In this document: one piece after another, positions 23,367 through 31,541 of the stretch
How the letters are laid out: each line of letters opens with the position of its first letter
How positions within the stretch are numbered: the first letter of the stretch is position 1
Origin: Bacteroidaceae bacterium
GTDB taxonomy: Bacteria; Bacteroidota; Bacteroidia; Bacteroidales; Bacteroidaceae
Direction: 5' to 3'
DNA length: 60,650 nucleotides
Assembly (NCBI GenBank): GCA_017619335.1
Contig: JAFZSP010000063.1
Coordinates: forward strand, 1 to 60,650
Program-made: the position numbers and the translations under genes
Notes under the pieces: model-generated
The model's input: only the letters and a program-made list of their open reading frames with translations
Database searches by the model: none
What the model was told of the DNA's origin: nothing

Positions 23367-23824
23367 TTTTCCTGCATGGGCTTTTCGGCCTGCTTGTAAT
23401 AGAAGACATCCATCACAGCGGTCTCGGTGATGGTCATAATCACCCAGTCACCGAGGGTTCCCTTCATCGCGTTGTCCAGATTGGTCACGGAATCACGGAA
23501 GTCGGTAGCCTGCACCAGCACCTGCTGGGCGCTGCGCTTTTCGGCACCGGTGGTCTCGTCCAGGGTGATATAGGCAATCTTGGCCTTGAACCAGCGGTCG
23601 GCAGCTGCATTGGAGCTCTCAAAAATCTCTGCCAGGCGGGCCCGCTTGATGTCTGTGATGGTGAATTCGCCACTGATGTAGGGTGTCATTTCCTCGATGA
23701 AACGGCGCTCAGCCTCGGTGAAGCTGAGGGCTTCCACGATGTATGTTTCTGTTGTCTTTTTCAGCAGGCCCGTCTCCATTGTCTTGTCGTAACGGACCTT
23801 ACATTCAAACCAGTCGTTATTCAT
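23363..23824 (-). CDS. DUF4494 domain-containing protein
   Basis: A 153-residue protein of the Bacteroidota DUF4494 family: WFECKVRYDKTMETGLLKKTTETYIVEALSFTEAE at the start, followed by FTITDIKRARLAEIFES and KAKIAYITLDETTGAEKR. Function is unknown; the fold is probably alpha/beta and cytosolic. Coupling to the YggS gene suggests a link to PLP homeostasis, an inference only. A promoter lies at 23860-23867. Confidence 0.9.
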   Translation of the reverse strand: MNNDWFECKVRYDKTMETGLLKKTTETYIVEALSFTEAERRFIEEMTPYISGEFTITDIKRARLAEIFESSNAAADRWFKAKIAYITLDETTGAEKRSAQQVLVQATDFRDSVTNLDNAMKGTLGDWVIMTITETAVMDVFYYKQAEKPMQEK

Positions 23825-23859
23825 GATGTTTTTATGCTTTTAATTGTTAATTGCGGGTG

Positions 23860-23867
23860 CAAAGTTA
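23860..23867 (-). promoter_or_regulatory. Promoter -7 box of the DUF4494-YggS operon
   Basis: The minus strand reads TAACTTTG, 35 nt upstream of the ATG at 23824. Confidence 0.65.
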
Positions 23868-23952
23868 CGGCAAAATCCTTATCTCTCCAAGAAAAACGAG
23901 TTAAAATGATTATTTTTTTACCTGCAACGCAAGTTGTGGAGGGATTTTTTAT

Positions 23953-23960
23953 TACCTTTG
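23953..23960 (+). promoter_or_regulatory. Promoter -7 box touching the metallophosphatase start
   Basis: TACCTTTG ends only 4 nt before the ATG at 23965. Given usual spacing the transcript would start at or next to the A of ATG, so the mRNA is likely leaderless. Confidence 0.55.
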
Positions 23961-23964
23961 CACC

Positions 23965-25620
23965 ATGAAACCCGAAAATAGGACAGAAACCGTACATTTG
24001 CGGTTCCTTCATACCAGTGATGTCCACGGTCACGTGTTGGATGCGTTGCCTCGCGTCGCGGCCTTGGTGGCTGCGGCTCGGGAGGAGTTGCCCGATGGTG
24101 TCATTGTGACCGACGGCGGTGACGTCCTGCAGGGTCATCCGGCAGCATATTATTACAATTTCGTGGATTCCTCGGCTCCTTACATTGTATCCGAGGCCAT
24201 GAATCGGGTAGGGTATGACGTGGCCACCATCGGTAATCATGACATTGAGACTGGGAGATCGGTGTTTGAACGCTGGATTCGGGAATGTGGCTTCCCGGTC
24301 TTGGGAGCCAACATTCTGGATGAGAAGACAGGCGAGCCTGTGCTGACACCATATATAATTAAGGTACGCGCGTGCGTACGCGTAGCCATACTCGGTCTCA
24401 TCACCCCCGCCATTCCCAACTGGGTGCCTCGTCAATGCTGGCAGGGACTGCGTTTTGAAGAGATGGTGACGGCTGCAAAGAAATGGATTCCCATCATCCA
24501 AGAGCGCGAACAGCCAGACCTGATTGTGGGTCTTTTCCATTCCGGACTGGAAGCTGAACAGGGAATACAGACGGCAGATTATGCAGAAAATGAGGTGCGT
24601 ATGGTGGCCAGTCAGGTCTCCGGCTTTGACCTGATACTGTATGGTCACGACCATCGTCGTCACACCGAGCGCGTGCTCTCGCCCGATGGTGACAACATCC
24701 TCTGCATCGGTCCCACCAGCATAGGCGCTTTCGTCTGTCAAGTGGATGTAGAGGTGCAGCGAGACCGGCAGGGCAGGGTGGTGAACCGTCGTGTGACGGG
24801 CCAACACATTGATATGTCGGACGTTCAACCCGTGGAGCCATGGTTCCCCGAGGCCAAAACTGCGGTGCAGAAGTATATGGAGGAGGAAGTGGGCGTGATA
24901 GATATGACCTTGCATGAGCGTGACGCTTTCTTCGGATCCTCGGCGTTTATTGACCTGATTCATGACCTCCAGTTTGAACTCAGCCCAGCCGCTGAGATCT
25001 CATTTGCTGCTCCGCTGTCGTTTGATGCCGTAATTGAGCGTGGAATGACTCACGTGTCCGATATGTATGCACTTTATAAGTATGAGAATCTGCTCTATAC
25101 TATGCGCCTCACCGGTCGTGAAGTGCTGAACTTCCTGGAGATGAGTTATGACCTCTGGACAAATACCATGCACGGAGCCGATGACCACATTCTGCTTCTG
25201 GATAACGTACTTGATGGCGGTAAACGCTTAGGACTGAAGAATATGGCGTTCAACTTTGAAGCTGCCGCCGGCATTCGTTACACTGTGGATGCTTCCAAGC
25301 CTGATGGTCAGAAGGTGAGGATTCTCTCCATGGAAGATGGTCGCCCGTTTGAGATGGACAGGGCGTATCTGGTGGCCACCAACAGCTATCGCGGCAACGG
25401 TGGTGGAGAGCTGATGACGCGCGGTGCTGGTATCCCTTTGGAGGAGTTGCCATCGCGGGTGGTGTCCTCAACGGAGTTGGACCTGCGTTACTATTTCATA
25501 GAAATCATTCGCCGTAAAGGGCGCATCACGCCCCACTTGCGTCACAACTGGCGCTTCATCCCAGATGAGTGGGCACCTGCTGCCCTGGCACGCGACCGCA
25601 AATTATTATTTAGATCATAA
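23965..25620 (+). CDS. Metallophosphatase / 5'-nucleotidase family protein
   Basis: A 551-residue two-domain enzyme of the UshA/CpdB family. The N-terminal metallophosphatase domain has FLHTSDVHGH (about 13-22), DGGDVLQGH and TIGNHDIE, plus a later HSG and GHDHR, all metal ligands. The C-terminal 5'-nucleotidase domain spans about 330-500. No signal peptide is present, unlike most relatives, so it is probably cytosolic or exported otherwise. It overlaps the CotH gene by one base (TAATG), indicating coupling. GTACGC and GCGTAC (24364-24379) form an inverted repeat in a segment coding KVRACVRVA. Substrate unknown. Confidence 0.9.
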   Translation: MKPENRTETVHLRFLHTSDVHGHVLDALPRVAALVAAAREELPDGVIVTDGGDVLQGHPAAYYYNFVDSSAPYIVSEAMNRVGYDVATIGNHDIETGRSVFERWIRECGFPVLGANILDEKTGEPVLTPYIIKVRACVRVAILGLITPAIPNWVPRQCWQGLRFEEMVTAAKKWIPIIQEREQPDLIVGLFHSGLEAEQGIQTADYAENEVRMVASQVSGFDLILYGHDHRRHTERVLSPDGDNILCIGPTSIGAFVCQVDVEVQRDRQGRVVNRRVTGQHIDMSDVQPVEPWFPEAKTAVQKYMEEEVGVIDMTLHERDAFFGSSAFIDLIHDLQFELSPAAEISFAAPLSFDAVIERGMTHVSDMYALYKYENLLYTMRLTGREVLNFLEMSYDLWTNTMHGADDHILLLDNVLDGGKRLGLKNMAFNFEAAAGIRYTVDASKPDGQKVRILSMEDGRPFEMDRAYLVATNSYRGNGGGELMTRGAGIPLEELPSRVVSSTELDLRYYFIEIIRRKGRITPHLRHNWRFIPDEWAPAALARDRKLLFRS

Positions 25621-28220
25621 TGAGACACTTATTATTCCTCATCTTCATTGCTTTGGCTTCATCAGCCTCTGCTCAGACTGTCACCGACGAACAATACGTG
25701 GCGGCCCTCCAAGCCATCACGCCTGAGGCCACCTACCGCATCTATACCTTCCACAATGGCAAACGCGAAGGCCAAACCCGTTATTACCTGACCACCGACG
25801 GCTGGTTGGTGACCGACACGGAGGCGGCAGGACAGTTCACGTTCCACAAGATTGAGGACGATGATTTGTACCTCTCTCCCGGCTGGCAGTTTGACAATTA
25901 CTTCACCAATCCCGACTGTCGTGGCGGCGACACCGACCAGATGCGTCATTACGGCTACATCCGAACTGCCCCATCGCTGGCCCGCACCAATTGGGAAGGA
26001 CAGGTGTGGTACAAGGAGGGTGACACCTACGCCGTGCGTGCCACCAACTCGCCTTACGATTCCTGGGGGGCCAATTCCTTCTGGACCGTGGAAGAGGATA
26101 TGGATGGAGATGACCTGCCCAATGCGGAATACTCCCTGACGCCGCTGTTCACCTGGCGATTAGAGAAGGTCGCAGACCCTGTGGACCCCGACGACCCTCA
26201 TCAGAAAGATGTGCAGCGCCTCACCAATCTGCCCCACCTCTATTTAGAAACCTTCAACAAACGGGCCATCACCAGCAAATCCACCTACGTGCTGGCACGC
26301 CTCTGGTATATCGATGAGAATGATGAGGTAACCTTCTATGATTCCTTGGAGGTGCGTGGTCGAGGCAACTCTACCTGGGGCTTGGCCAAGAAACCTTATA
26401 AGCTGAAATTCAAGGAGAAAGAAAAATTCTTGGGAAAGGGTTATGCTAAAGCCAAGAAGTGGACTCTCATGGCCAATCACGGTGACAAGACGTTGATTCG
26501 CAATGCCCTCACCAGCCTGATGGGAGAGCGCACCGGGCTGAAGTTCAACCCTGCAGCCAAGTTCGTGGATCTGACCATCAACGATAACTACGTGGGCAAC
26601 TATCAGATTTCGGATCAGATAGATGTTCGTCCTCATCGTGTGAATATTCAGGAACAGGATTGGCCACTCACCGGCTCCAGTGACATCACGGGCGGTTACC
26701 TCTTGGAGGCCGACGGTTCCCACGACTTTCACTCCAGCAGCTATTGGGATAATGACGCTCAGCGTTACCTCGTGCCCGACGGTTTCTCCTCACCCCACGT
26801 CGGTGTTCCCGTGCGCATTCACTATCCTGAGGCAGACGAGTTGGATGAAAGACAGCGAGACTTCATCTATGAGTTCGTGGCAGAATTTGAGGACGCTCTT
26901 TATGCCGACAATTTCCGTGATCCCGAGCGTGGTTATCGCTCGATGGTAGATTCCACCTCGTTGGTTAACTGGTACTTATGCACCGAGATGAGTGGCAATG
27001 TTGATGGCTTCTACAGCACTTTCTTTTATAAGGAACAAGCCGAAGACCTCTTCTATTGGGGACCGCTCTGGGATTACGACATCGCTTATAACAACGACAA
27101 CCGCACTCGTGGCGGCTCCAATAACACCACTTTCCAGCTGATGAAGGATATTGGTTACGGCGATCTCCGCCGATGGATCCAGCGCATGTGGGAGGACCCA
27201 TGGTTCCTCAGCCTCGTCAACCGCCGTTATCAAGAACTTCTGGACGATGGAATGGAAGATTTCCTTTTGGAGAAAATTGACAGTCTCACCACCCTCATCG
27301 ATGCTTCTCAGCAATTGAACTACCACCGCTGGGGCATAGATACCCGAGCCCTTCGTGAGTTGGTGCTCTATTCTACCTACGATGAGTATGTTGCTGATGT
27401 GAAGGAATATATCAACACGCACTTCGCGTTCCTGGCCGAGTCCTTTGCCGATGCGGCTCCCAAACCGGAACCGCCAATAACCCCAGGTTTCGTTCCCACT
27501 GAGCACTACTTCTACCAGCTGACCAACTACAAGACCGGCACCGCCTTTGACTATGACCCGGCGAACAACCTGGTCTGTGCCAACCAACCTGATGCACAGT
27601 CCCAGCGCCAGCAGTGGCAGCTCAAGGTGCTCAGCAACGGATGGCTCCACATCACCAATCGCATGACTGGCCTGGCCCTGCACGATCCCTCTGAGGAAGG
27701 TGCCACAGCCACCTCCCATGTGGGTGCACAGATGGAAGTGGCAAAGGCCGATTCCACCAACGCCCGTCAGCAGTGGAATCTCTTTGCACAGCCCGACGGC
27801 CTTTACAACCTCATCAACCGTTACAGTCAGCACTGTCTGAACCTGCGCAACGGCAGTTCTGCTGACGGCACTCAAATCCTAAGTTACACCAGTGACGACC
27901 GCAATGCCTCTTCCGGCAACCGACTCTGGCGCATCGCTTTTGCTGATAGCCTGCAGCTGGAGGACGGTCTGCGTGACCTGCCCGAACCACTGGAGATGGA
28001 TTATGCGCTGGCTTTTGAACCACAGAGCCGTCACCTGCATTTCGGTGCCGACGACCTCAGCGCCCTCACCTTTGCCGTTCGCATTTTCAATGCTGCCGGA
28101 CAGCCGGTCCGCACTTTCCGTGCCAGCGAGGGTACCTATCTGAAAAACCTCCCCAGCGGACTGTACGTCATCACTTGGGAGGTTAACGGTCGGCGAAGGA
28201 GCGTGAAGCTCAATATTTGA
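25620..28220 (+). CDS. Secreted CotH kinase family protein with ricin-type lectin domain
   Basis: An 866-residue secreted protein; signal peptide MRHLLFLIFIALASSASAQ. The N-terminal 200 residues are of unclear fold. The CotH domain (about 205-600) shows RGRGNSTWGLAKKPYKLKF, MANHGDKTLIRNAL and PLWDYDIAYNND, the atypical-kinase motifs of spore-coat CotH. A ricin-B-type lectin domain follows (about 620-770), with QW repeats (QQWQLK, RQQWNLF). The end (VRIFNAAGQPVRTF ... GLYVITWEVNGRRRSVKL) is a type IX secretion-like C-terminal domain. It probably binds glycans and may phosphorylate surface proteins. Translationally coupled to the metallophosphatase; overlaps the 3' end of dapA by 11 nt. Confidence 0.88.
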   Translation: MRHLLFLIFIALASSASAQTVTDEQYVAALQAITPEATYRIYTFHNGKREGQTRYYLTTDGWLVTDTEAAGQFTFHKIEDDDLYLSPGWQFDNYFTNPDCRGGDTDQMRHYGYIRTAPSLARTNWEGQVWYKEGDTYAVRATNSPYDSWGANSFWTVEEDMDGDDLPNAEYSLTPLFTWRLEKVADPVDPDDPHQKDVQRLTNLPHLYLETFNKRAITSKSTYVLARLWYIDENDEVTFYDSLEVRGRGNSTWGLAKKPYKLKFKEKEKFLGKGYAKAKKWTLMANHGDKTLIRNALTSLMGERTGLKFNPAAKFVDLTINDNYVGNYQISDQIDVRPHRVNIQEQDWPLTGSSDITGGYLLEADGSHDFHSSSYWDNDAQRYLVPDGFSSPHVGVPVRIHYPEADELDERQRDFIYEFVAEFEDALYADNFRDPERGYRSMVDSTSLVNWYLCTEMSGNVDGFYSTFFYKEQAEDLFYWGPLWDYDIAYNNDNRTRGGSNNTTFQLMKDIGYGDLRRWIQRMWEDPWFLSLVNRRYQELLDDGMEDFLLEKIDSLTTLIDASQQLNYHRWGIDTRALRELVLYSTYDEYVADVKEYINTHFAFLAESFADAAPKPEPPITPGFVPTEHYFYQLTNYKTGTAFDYDPANNLVCANQPDAQSQRQQWQLKVLSNGWLHITNRMTGLALHDPSEEGATATSHVGAQMEVAKADSTNARQQWNLFAQPDGLYNLINRYSQHCLNLRNGSSADGTQILSYTSDDRNASSGNRLWRIAFADSLQLEDGLRDLPEPLEMDYALAFEPQSRHLHFGADDLSALTFAVRIFNAAGQPVRTFRASEGTYLKNLPSGLYVITWEVNGRRRSVKLNI

Positions 28221-29103
28221 TATTCAGCTCTTTCAGGATATCTGAAATCTGCTTCATCGTAGTCAGTCGTGTGGGAACCAGTGGCAGTCGCAACTGGTTC
28301 TCTATCATTCCCATGGCGTGCAACATTGCCTTGACGCCGGCAGGGTTACCATCCACGAACAGCAGCTTGAACAGTTCGGCAAACTTGTGGTGAATGTGCA
28401 GGGCAGAGGAGTAGTCGCCGTTTAGCGCCAACCGCACCATGCGGCTGAACTCCCTAGGCAATGCATTGCCTATCACAGAGATCACACCCACGGCACCGAG
28501 GGTAATCAGCGGGAACGTGATGCCGTCGTCACCGGAGATGACATCAAAGCCGTCTGGCTTGTTCTTGATGATATCATCCATCTGGGTGATGTTGCCGCTG
28601 GCTTCCTTGATGGCTACGATATTCTCGAAATCACGTGCTAAGCGGAGCGTGGTTTCAGCGGTCATATTCACGCTCGTGCGTCCGGGAACATTATACAGTA
28701 CCACGGGCACGGGTGAGGCTTCGGCGATGGTGCGGAAATGCTGGTAGAGTCCTTCCTGGGAAGGCTTGTTGTACATCGGACAGACGCTCAGCACGCCGTC
28801 GATACCCGTCCAGTCTGTTTCCTGCAGTTCGTGCACTACGCTGGCGGTGCAGTTGCCGCCGCAGCCCATCAGCAGGGGCACCCTTCCGGCCACGCGCTCC
28901 ACCAACAAGGCTTTCAGCCAACGTTTCTCATCGCTGGTCAGACAGGGCGTCTCGGCGGTCGTTCCCATAATACACAAGAAGTCTGCGCCGTTTCTGATCT
29001 GGAATTCCACCAATCGGATGAGGGCCTCTGTATCAATGCTCCCGTCCGTCTTGAAAGGCGTGACGAGTGCGATACCCAGTCCTTTGAACTTATTTTGTGC
29101 CAT
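28210..29103 (-). CDS. dapA: 4-hydroxy-tetrahydrodipicolinate synthase
   Basis: A 297-residue cytosolic enzyme condensing pyruvate and aspartate semialdehyde, first step of the lysine/meso-diaminopimelate branch. N-terminal GIALVTPFKTDGSID; Schiff-base lysine in VAIKEASGN; VPVVLYNVPGRTSV with the tyrosine; MGTTAETPCL. Normal length. It is upstream of nothing on this strand; a MaoC gene precedes it by 18 nt, so both likely share a transcript. Confidence 0.96.
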   Translation of the reverse strand: MAQNKFKGLGIALVTPFKTDGSIDTEALIRLVEFQIRNGADFLCIMGTTAETPCLTSDEKRWLKALLVERVAGRVPLLMGCGGNCTASVVHELQETDWTGIDGVLSVCPMYNKPSQEGLYQHFRTIAEASPVPVVLYNVPGRTSVNMTAETTLRLARDFENIVAIKEASGNITQMDDIIKNKPDGFDVISGDDGITFPLITLGAVGVISVIGNALPREFSRMVRLALNGDYSSALHIHHKFAELFKLLFVDGNPAGVKAMLHAMGMIENQLRLPLVPTRLTTMKQISDILKELNIKY

Positions 29104-29121
29104 TGTGTCGTGTGTCGGGGG

Positions 29122-29595
29122 TTAAGCTTGCTTTTTGAAGAAATAGATAAAGGTGGCCACGCCTTCCAGGGCAGTCTTGCCGGTCTCCTTGATTTCTATC
29201 TTGAAATGGATGCTCATGCGGATGGCGCCGCGCAGGTTGGCCAGCGCTTCCATACTCGTTGTCATCCTGACGCTCTGCCCGGAGAGCACCGGCTGCCCGA
29301 ACTTCATCTTGTCCATCCCATAGTTCACCAGACGCTCCAGGTTGTTCACCTGAATAATCTGACCCCAGAGGTAGGGCAGCAGGGACAGCGTCAGATAGCC
29401 GTGGGCGATGGTCTGACCGAAGGGGCTTTCCGTCTTGGCGCGCTCCTCATCTACGTGAATCCACTGATGGTCCAGCGTGGCATCGGCAAAGAGGTTGATG
29501 CGCTCTTGCGGGATGCTGACGTAATCCGACGTTCCTATTTCCTTTCCGAGCAGCTGCTCGAAGTCTTCATAATTATTGATGATAACGGGGTTCAT
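29122..29595 (-). CDS. MaoC family dehydratase (hotdog fold)
   Basis: A 157-residue hotdog-fold hydratase-like protein. The R-hydratase motif DATLDHQWIHVDEERAKTE, with catalytic Asp and His, and GQTIAHGYLTLSLLP are intact. Such proteins hydrate enoyl-CoA or similar thioesters; the exact substrate is unknown. Upstream of dapA by 18 nt. A promoter lies about 40 nt before the start. Confidence 0.9.
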   Translation of the reverse strand: MNPVIINNYEDFEQLLGKEIGTSDYVSIPQERINLFADATLDHQWIHVDEERAKTESPFGQTIAHGYLTLSLLPYLWGQIIQVNNLERLVNYGMDKMKFGQPVLSGQSVRMTTSMEALANLRGAIRMSIHFKIEIKETGKTALEGVATFIYFFKKQA

Positions 29596-29633
29596 TGACG
29601 TATTTTTTTGTTTACGATTCGCTTTTTCGGCTG

Positions 29634-29641
29634 CAAAAGTA
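29634..29641 (-). promoter_or_regulatory. MaoC-dapA promoter -7 box
   Basis: The minus strand reads TACTTTTG, 38 nt before the ATG at 29595. Confidence 0.65.
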
Positions 29642-29715
29642 CTGCTTTTTGTTCAAATCTGCCGCATCTTTGCCGCTTTTTTGCAAGAAAACTTGCTCCT
29701 TCGCGTGATTTCTCT

Positions 29716-29723
29716 TAATTTTG
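29716..29723 (+). promoter_or_regulatory. kdsA promoter -7 box
   Basis: TAATTTTG, 62 nt before kdsA. With the MaoC promoter it makes a divergent control region at 29596-29785. Confidence 0.6.
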
Positions 29724-29785
29724 CACGCTGAAAGGCAAAAAATGCCCTTGTTACAACAGTCAAATACACACTTTTTCATCAAATA

Positions 29786-30544
29786 ATGAATCCGCTTTTC
29801 ATTGCAGGACCTTGTGTCATCGAGAGTGCCGAGATTCTCGATTGCGTGGCAGCAGAGTTGGTACGTCTCCAGAAAAAATATGACCTTGATATCTATTTCA
29901 AGGCCTCGTTTGACAAAGCCAACCGCACCAGCCTTCGGTCCTTCCGTGGCCCCGGGTTGGAGAAAGGCCTTCAGATGCTGGCCGACGTTCGTGAACGTCA
30001 CGGCCTGCGCCTGCTTACAGACATTCATGAGTCCTGTCAGGCAGCGCCCGCCGCAGAAGTCGTAGATGTGCTCCAGATTCCCGCTTTCCTCTGCCGGCAG
30101 ACCGACCTCCTGATGGCTGCCGCCAAGACAGGGAAGGTTGTGAACATCAAGAAGGCACAGTTCCTCTCTGGCGCCGACATGCAGTATCCTGTGGAGAAAG
30201 CCCGCGAGAGCGGGGCCACCGACGTCTGGCTCACCGAGCGCGGCAACTCCTTCGGCTACAACAACCTTGTGGTGGATTTCCGCAACATACCTGATATGCT
30301 GCGCTTCACCCCGAGGGTCATTATGGACTGCACCCACAGCGTCCAGCGCCCCGGCGCTGCCGGCGGCAAGACCGGCGGCAACCGCGAGTTCGTCCCAGCA
30401 ATGGCCCTCGCCGCCAAGGCCTTCGGTGCCACCGGCTACTTCTTCGAGACCCATCCAGATCCTGACAGTGCCCTCTCCGACGGCCCCAATATGATCGCCC
30501 TCCAGAACCTCGAAGCTGTTATCACCAGCCTCTTGAACCCTTGA
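29786..30544 (+). CDS. kdsA: 3-deoxy-8-phosphooctulonate synthase (KDO-8-P synthase)
   Basis: A 252-residue enzyme condensing phosphoenolpyruvate with arabinose 5-phosphate, the committed KDO step. Family marks: FIAGPCVIES at the start, FKASFDKANRTS, GPGLEKGL, TDIHE, IPAFLCRQTDLL and FDCTHS-type MDCTHSVQRPG near 193. Lacks the cysteine-type metal site near residue 11? No: it keeps a cysteine in GPC, as in metal-dependent forms. The last residues (SLLNP) and stop are overrun by a 7-bp repeat that continues to the next gene. Confidence 0.95.
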   Translation: MNPLFIAGPCVIESAEILDCVAAELVRLQKKYDLDIYFKASFDKANRTSLRSFRGPGLEKGLQMLADVRERHGLRLLTDIHESCQAAPAAEVVDVLQIPAFLCRQTDLLMAAAKTGKVVNIKKAQFLSGADMQYPVEKARESGATDVWLTERGNSFGYNNLVVDFRNIPDMLRFTPRVIMDCTHSVQRPGAAGGKTGGNREFVPAMALAAKAFGATGYFFETHPDPDSALSDGPNMIALQNLEAVITSLLNP

Positions 30545-30576
30545 ACCCTGAAACTTGAATCCTGAAACTTGAAACC
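30533..30576. repeat. 7-bp-period tandem repeat between kdsA and kdsD
   Basis: Units of 7-8 bp based on TTGAACC / TGAAACT (30533-30576) start inside the kdsA 3' end, cover its stop (30542-30544) and run to a few bases before the next ATG at 30582. Confidence 0.8.
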
Positions 30577-30581
30577 ACATC

Positions 30582-31541
30582 ATGGTCAATAATATAAATG
30601 TAAAGGACGTCGCCGTCCGCTGTCTTCAGGACGAGGCCCAAGCTATTCAGTCCCTGATTCCCCAGCTTGACGATGAGTTTGACCGCGTCGTGGAACTCAT
30701 TCTTCACTGCCGCGGAAAAGTCATCGTCACTGGAGTGGGGAAGAGCGGTCACGTCGGCGCCAAGATAGCCGCCACGCTGGCCAGCACTGGCACCCCGGCT
30801 TTCTATGTCAACCCCTTGGATGCTTATCACGGTGACCTCGGTATGATCACCAGTTCTGATATCGTCTTGGCCCTTTCCAACAGCGGTCAGACTGACGAAC
30901 TCCTGCGCTTCGTGCCACAGCTGAAGGAGCAGGGCGTGAAGCTCGTGGGTATTTCAGGAAATGCCGACTCGCTGTTAGCACGCAACAGTGACCACCATCT
31001 GATTGTTCACGTGGATCACGAGGCCTGCCCCCTGAACCTGGCGCCCACCAGCAGCACCACTGCCCAGCTGGCTTTCGGAGACGCATTGGCCATCGCCCTG
31101 ATGTGTGTGCGTGGCTTCAAGGCCCGTGACTTCGCACAGTTCCATCCCGGTGGCTCCCTGGGACGGCGCCTGCTGACCAAGGCCCGCGATGTGATGCGCA
31201 CCGACGACCTGCCCGTCTGCTCTCCCCAGACTCCACTTTCCGAGGCCGTCATCCTTGTTAGCCGCTCCCGACTGGGATTGGTCGTGCCTGTGGTCAATGA
31301 CGTGGTGCAAGGCATCATCACCGACGGTGACGTGCGCCGTGCCATGGAACGCTTGCAGGAGCGCTTCTTCAGCGTCACCGTGGAAGAAGTGATGACTCGC
31401 TCGCCCAAGTGCGTGCCCGAGGAAATGAAAATCAGTGAAATACAGCATCTGATGCACAAGCACAAGATTCACGCAGTCCTCGTCACTGACCAGCAGCGGC
31501 ATCTGATTGGTATTGTGGATTCCTTCAGTTGTATGATTTGA
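30582..31541 (+). CDS. kdsD: D-arabinose-5-phosphate isomerase (KdsD/KpsF type)
   Basis: A 319-residue enzyme making arabinose 5-phosphate from ribulose 5-phosphate, feeding KdsA. An N-terminal SIS domain (about 30-190) has VTGVGKSGHVGAKIAATLASTGTP and ALSNSGQTDEL; two CBS domains follow (about 205-319) with VMRTDDLPV and VEEVMTRSPKCVPE. Order kdsA-kdsD makes a KDO unit; kdsB is at 16865 and kdsC is not seen. Its stop overlaps the next start (TGATG). Confidence 0.95.
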   Translation: MVNNINVKDVAVRCLQDEAQAIQSLIPQLDDEFDRVVELILHCRGKVIVTGVGKSGHVGAKIAATLASTGTPAFYVNPLDAYHGDLGMITSSDIVLALSNSGQTDELLRFVPQLKEQGVKLVGISGNADSLLARNSDHHLIVHVDHEACPLNLAPTSSTTAQLAFGDALAIALMCVRGFKARDFAQFHPGGSLGRRLLTKARDVMRTDDLPVCSPQTPLSEAVILVSRSRLGLVVPVVNDVVQGIITDGDVRRAMERLQERFFSVTVEEVMTRSPKCVPEEMKISEIQHLMHKHKIHAVLVTDQQRHLIGIVDSFSCMI

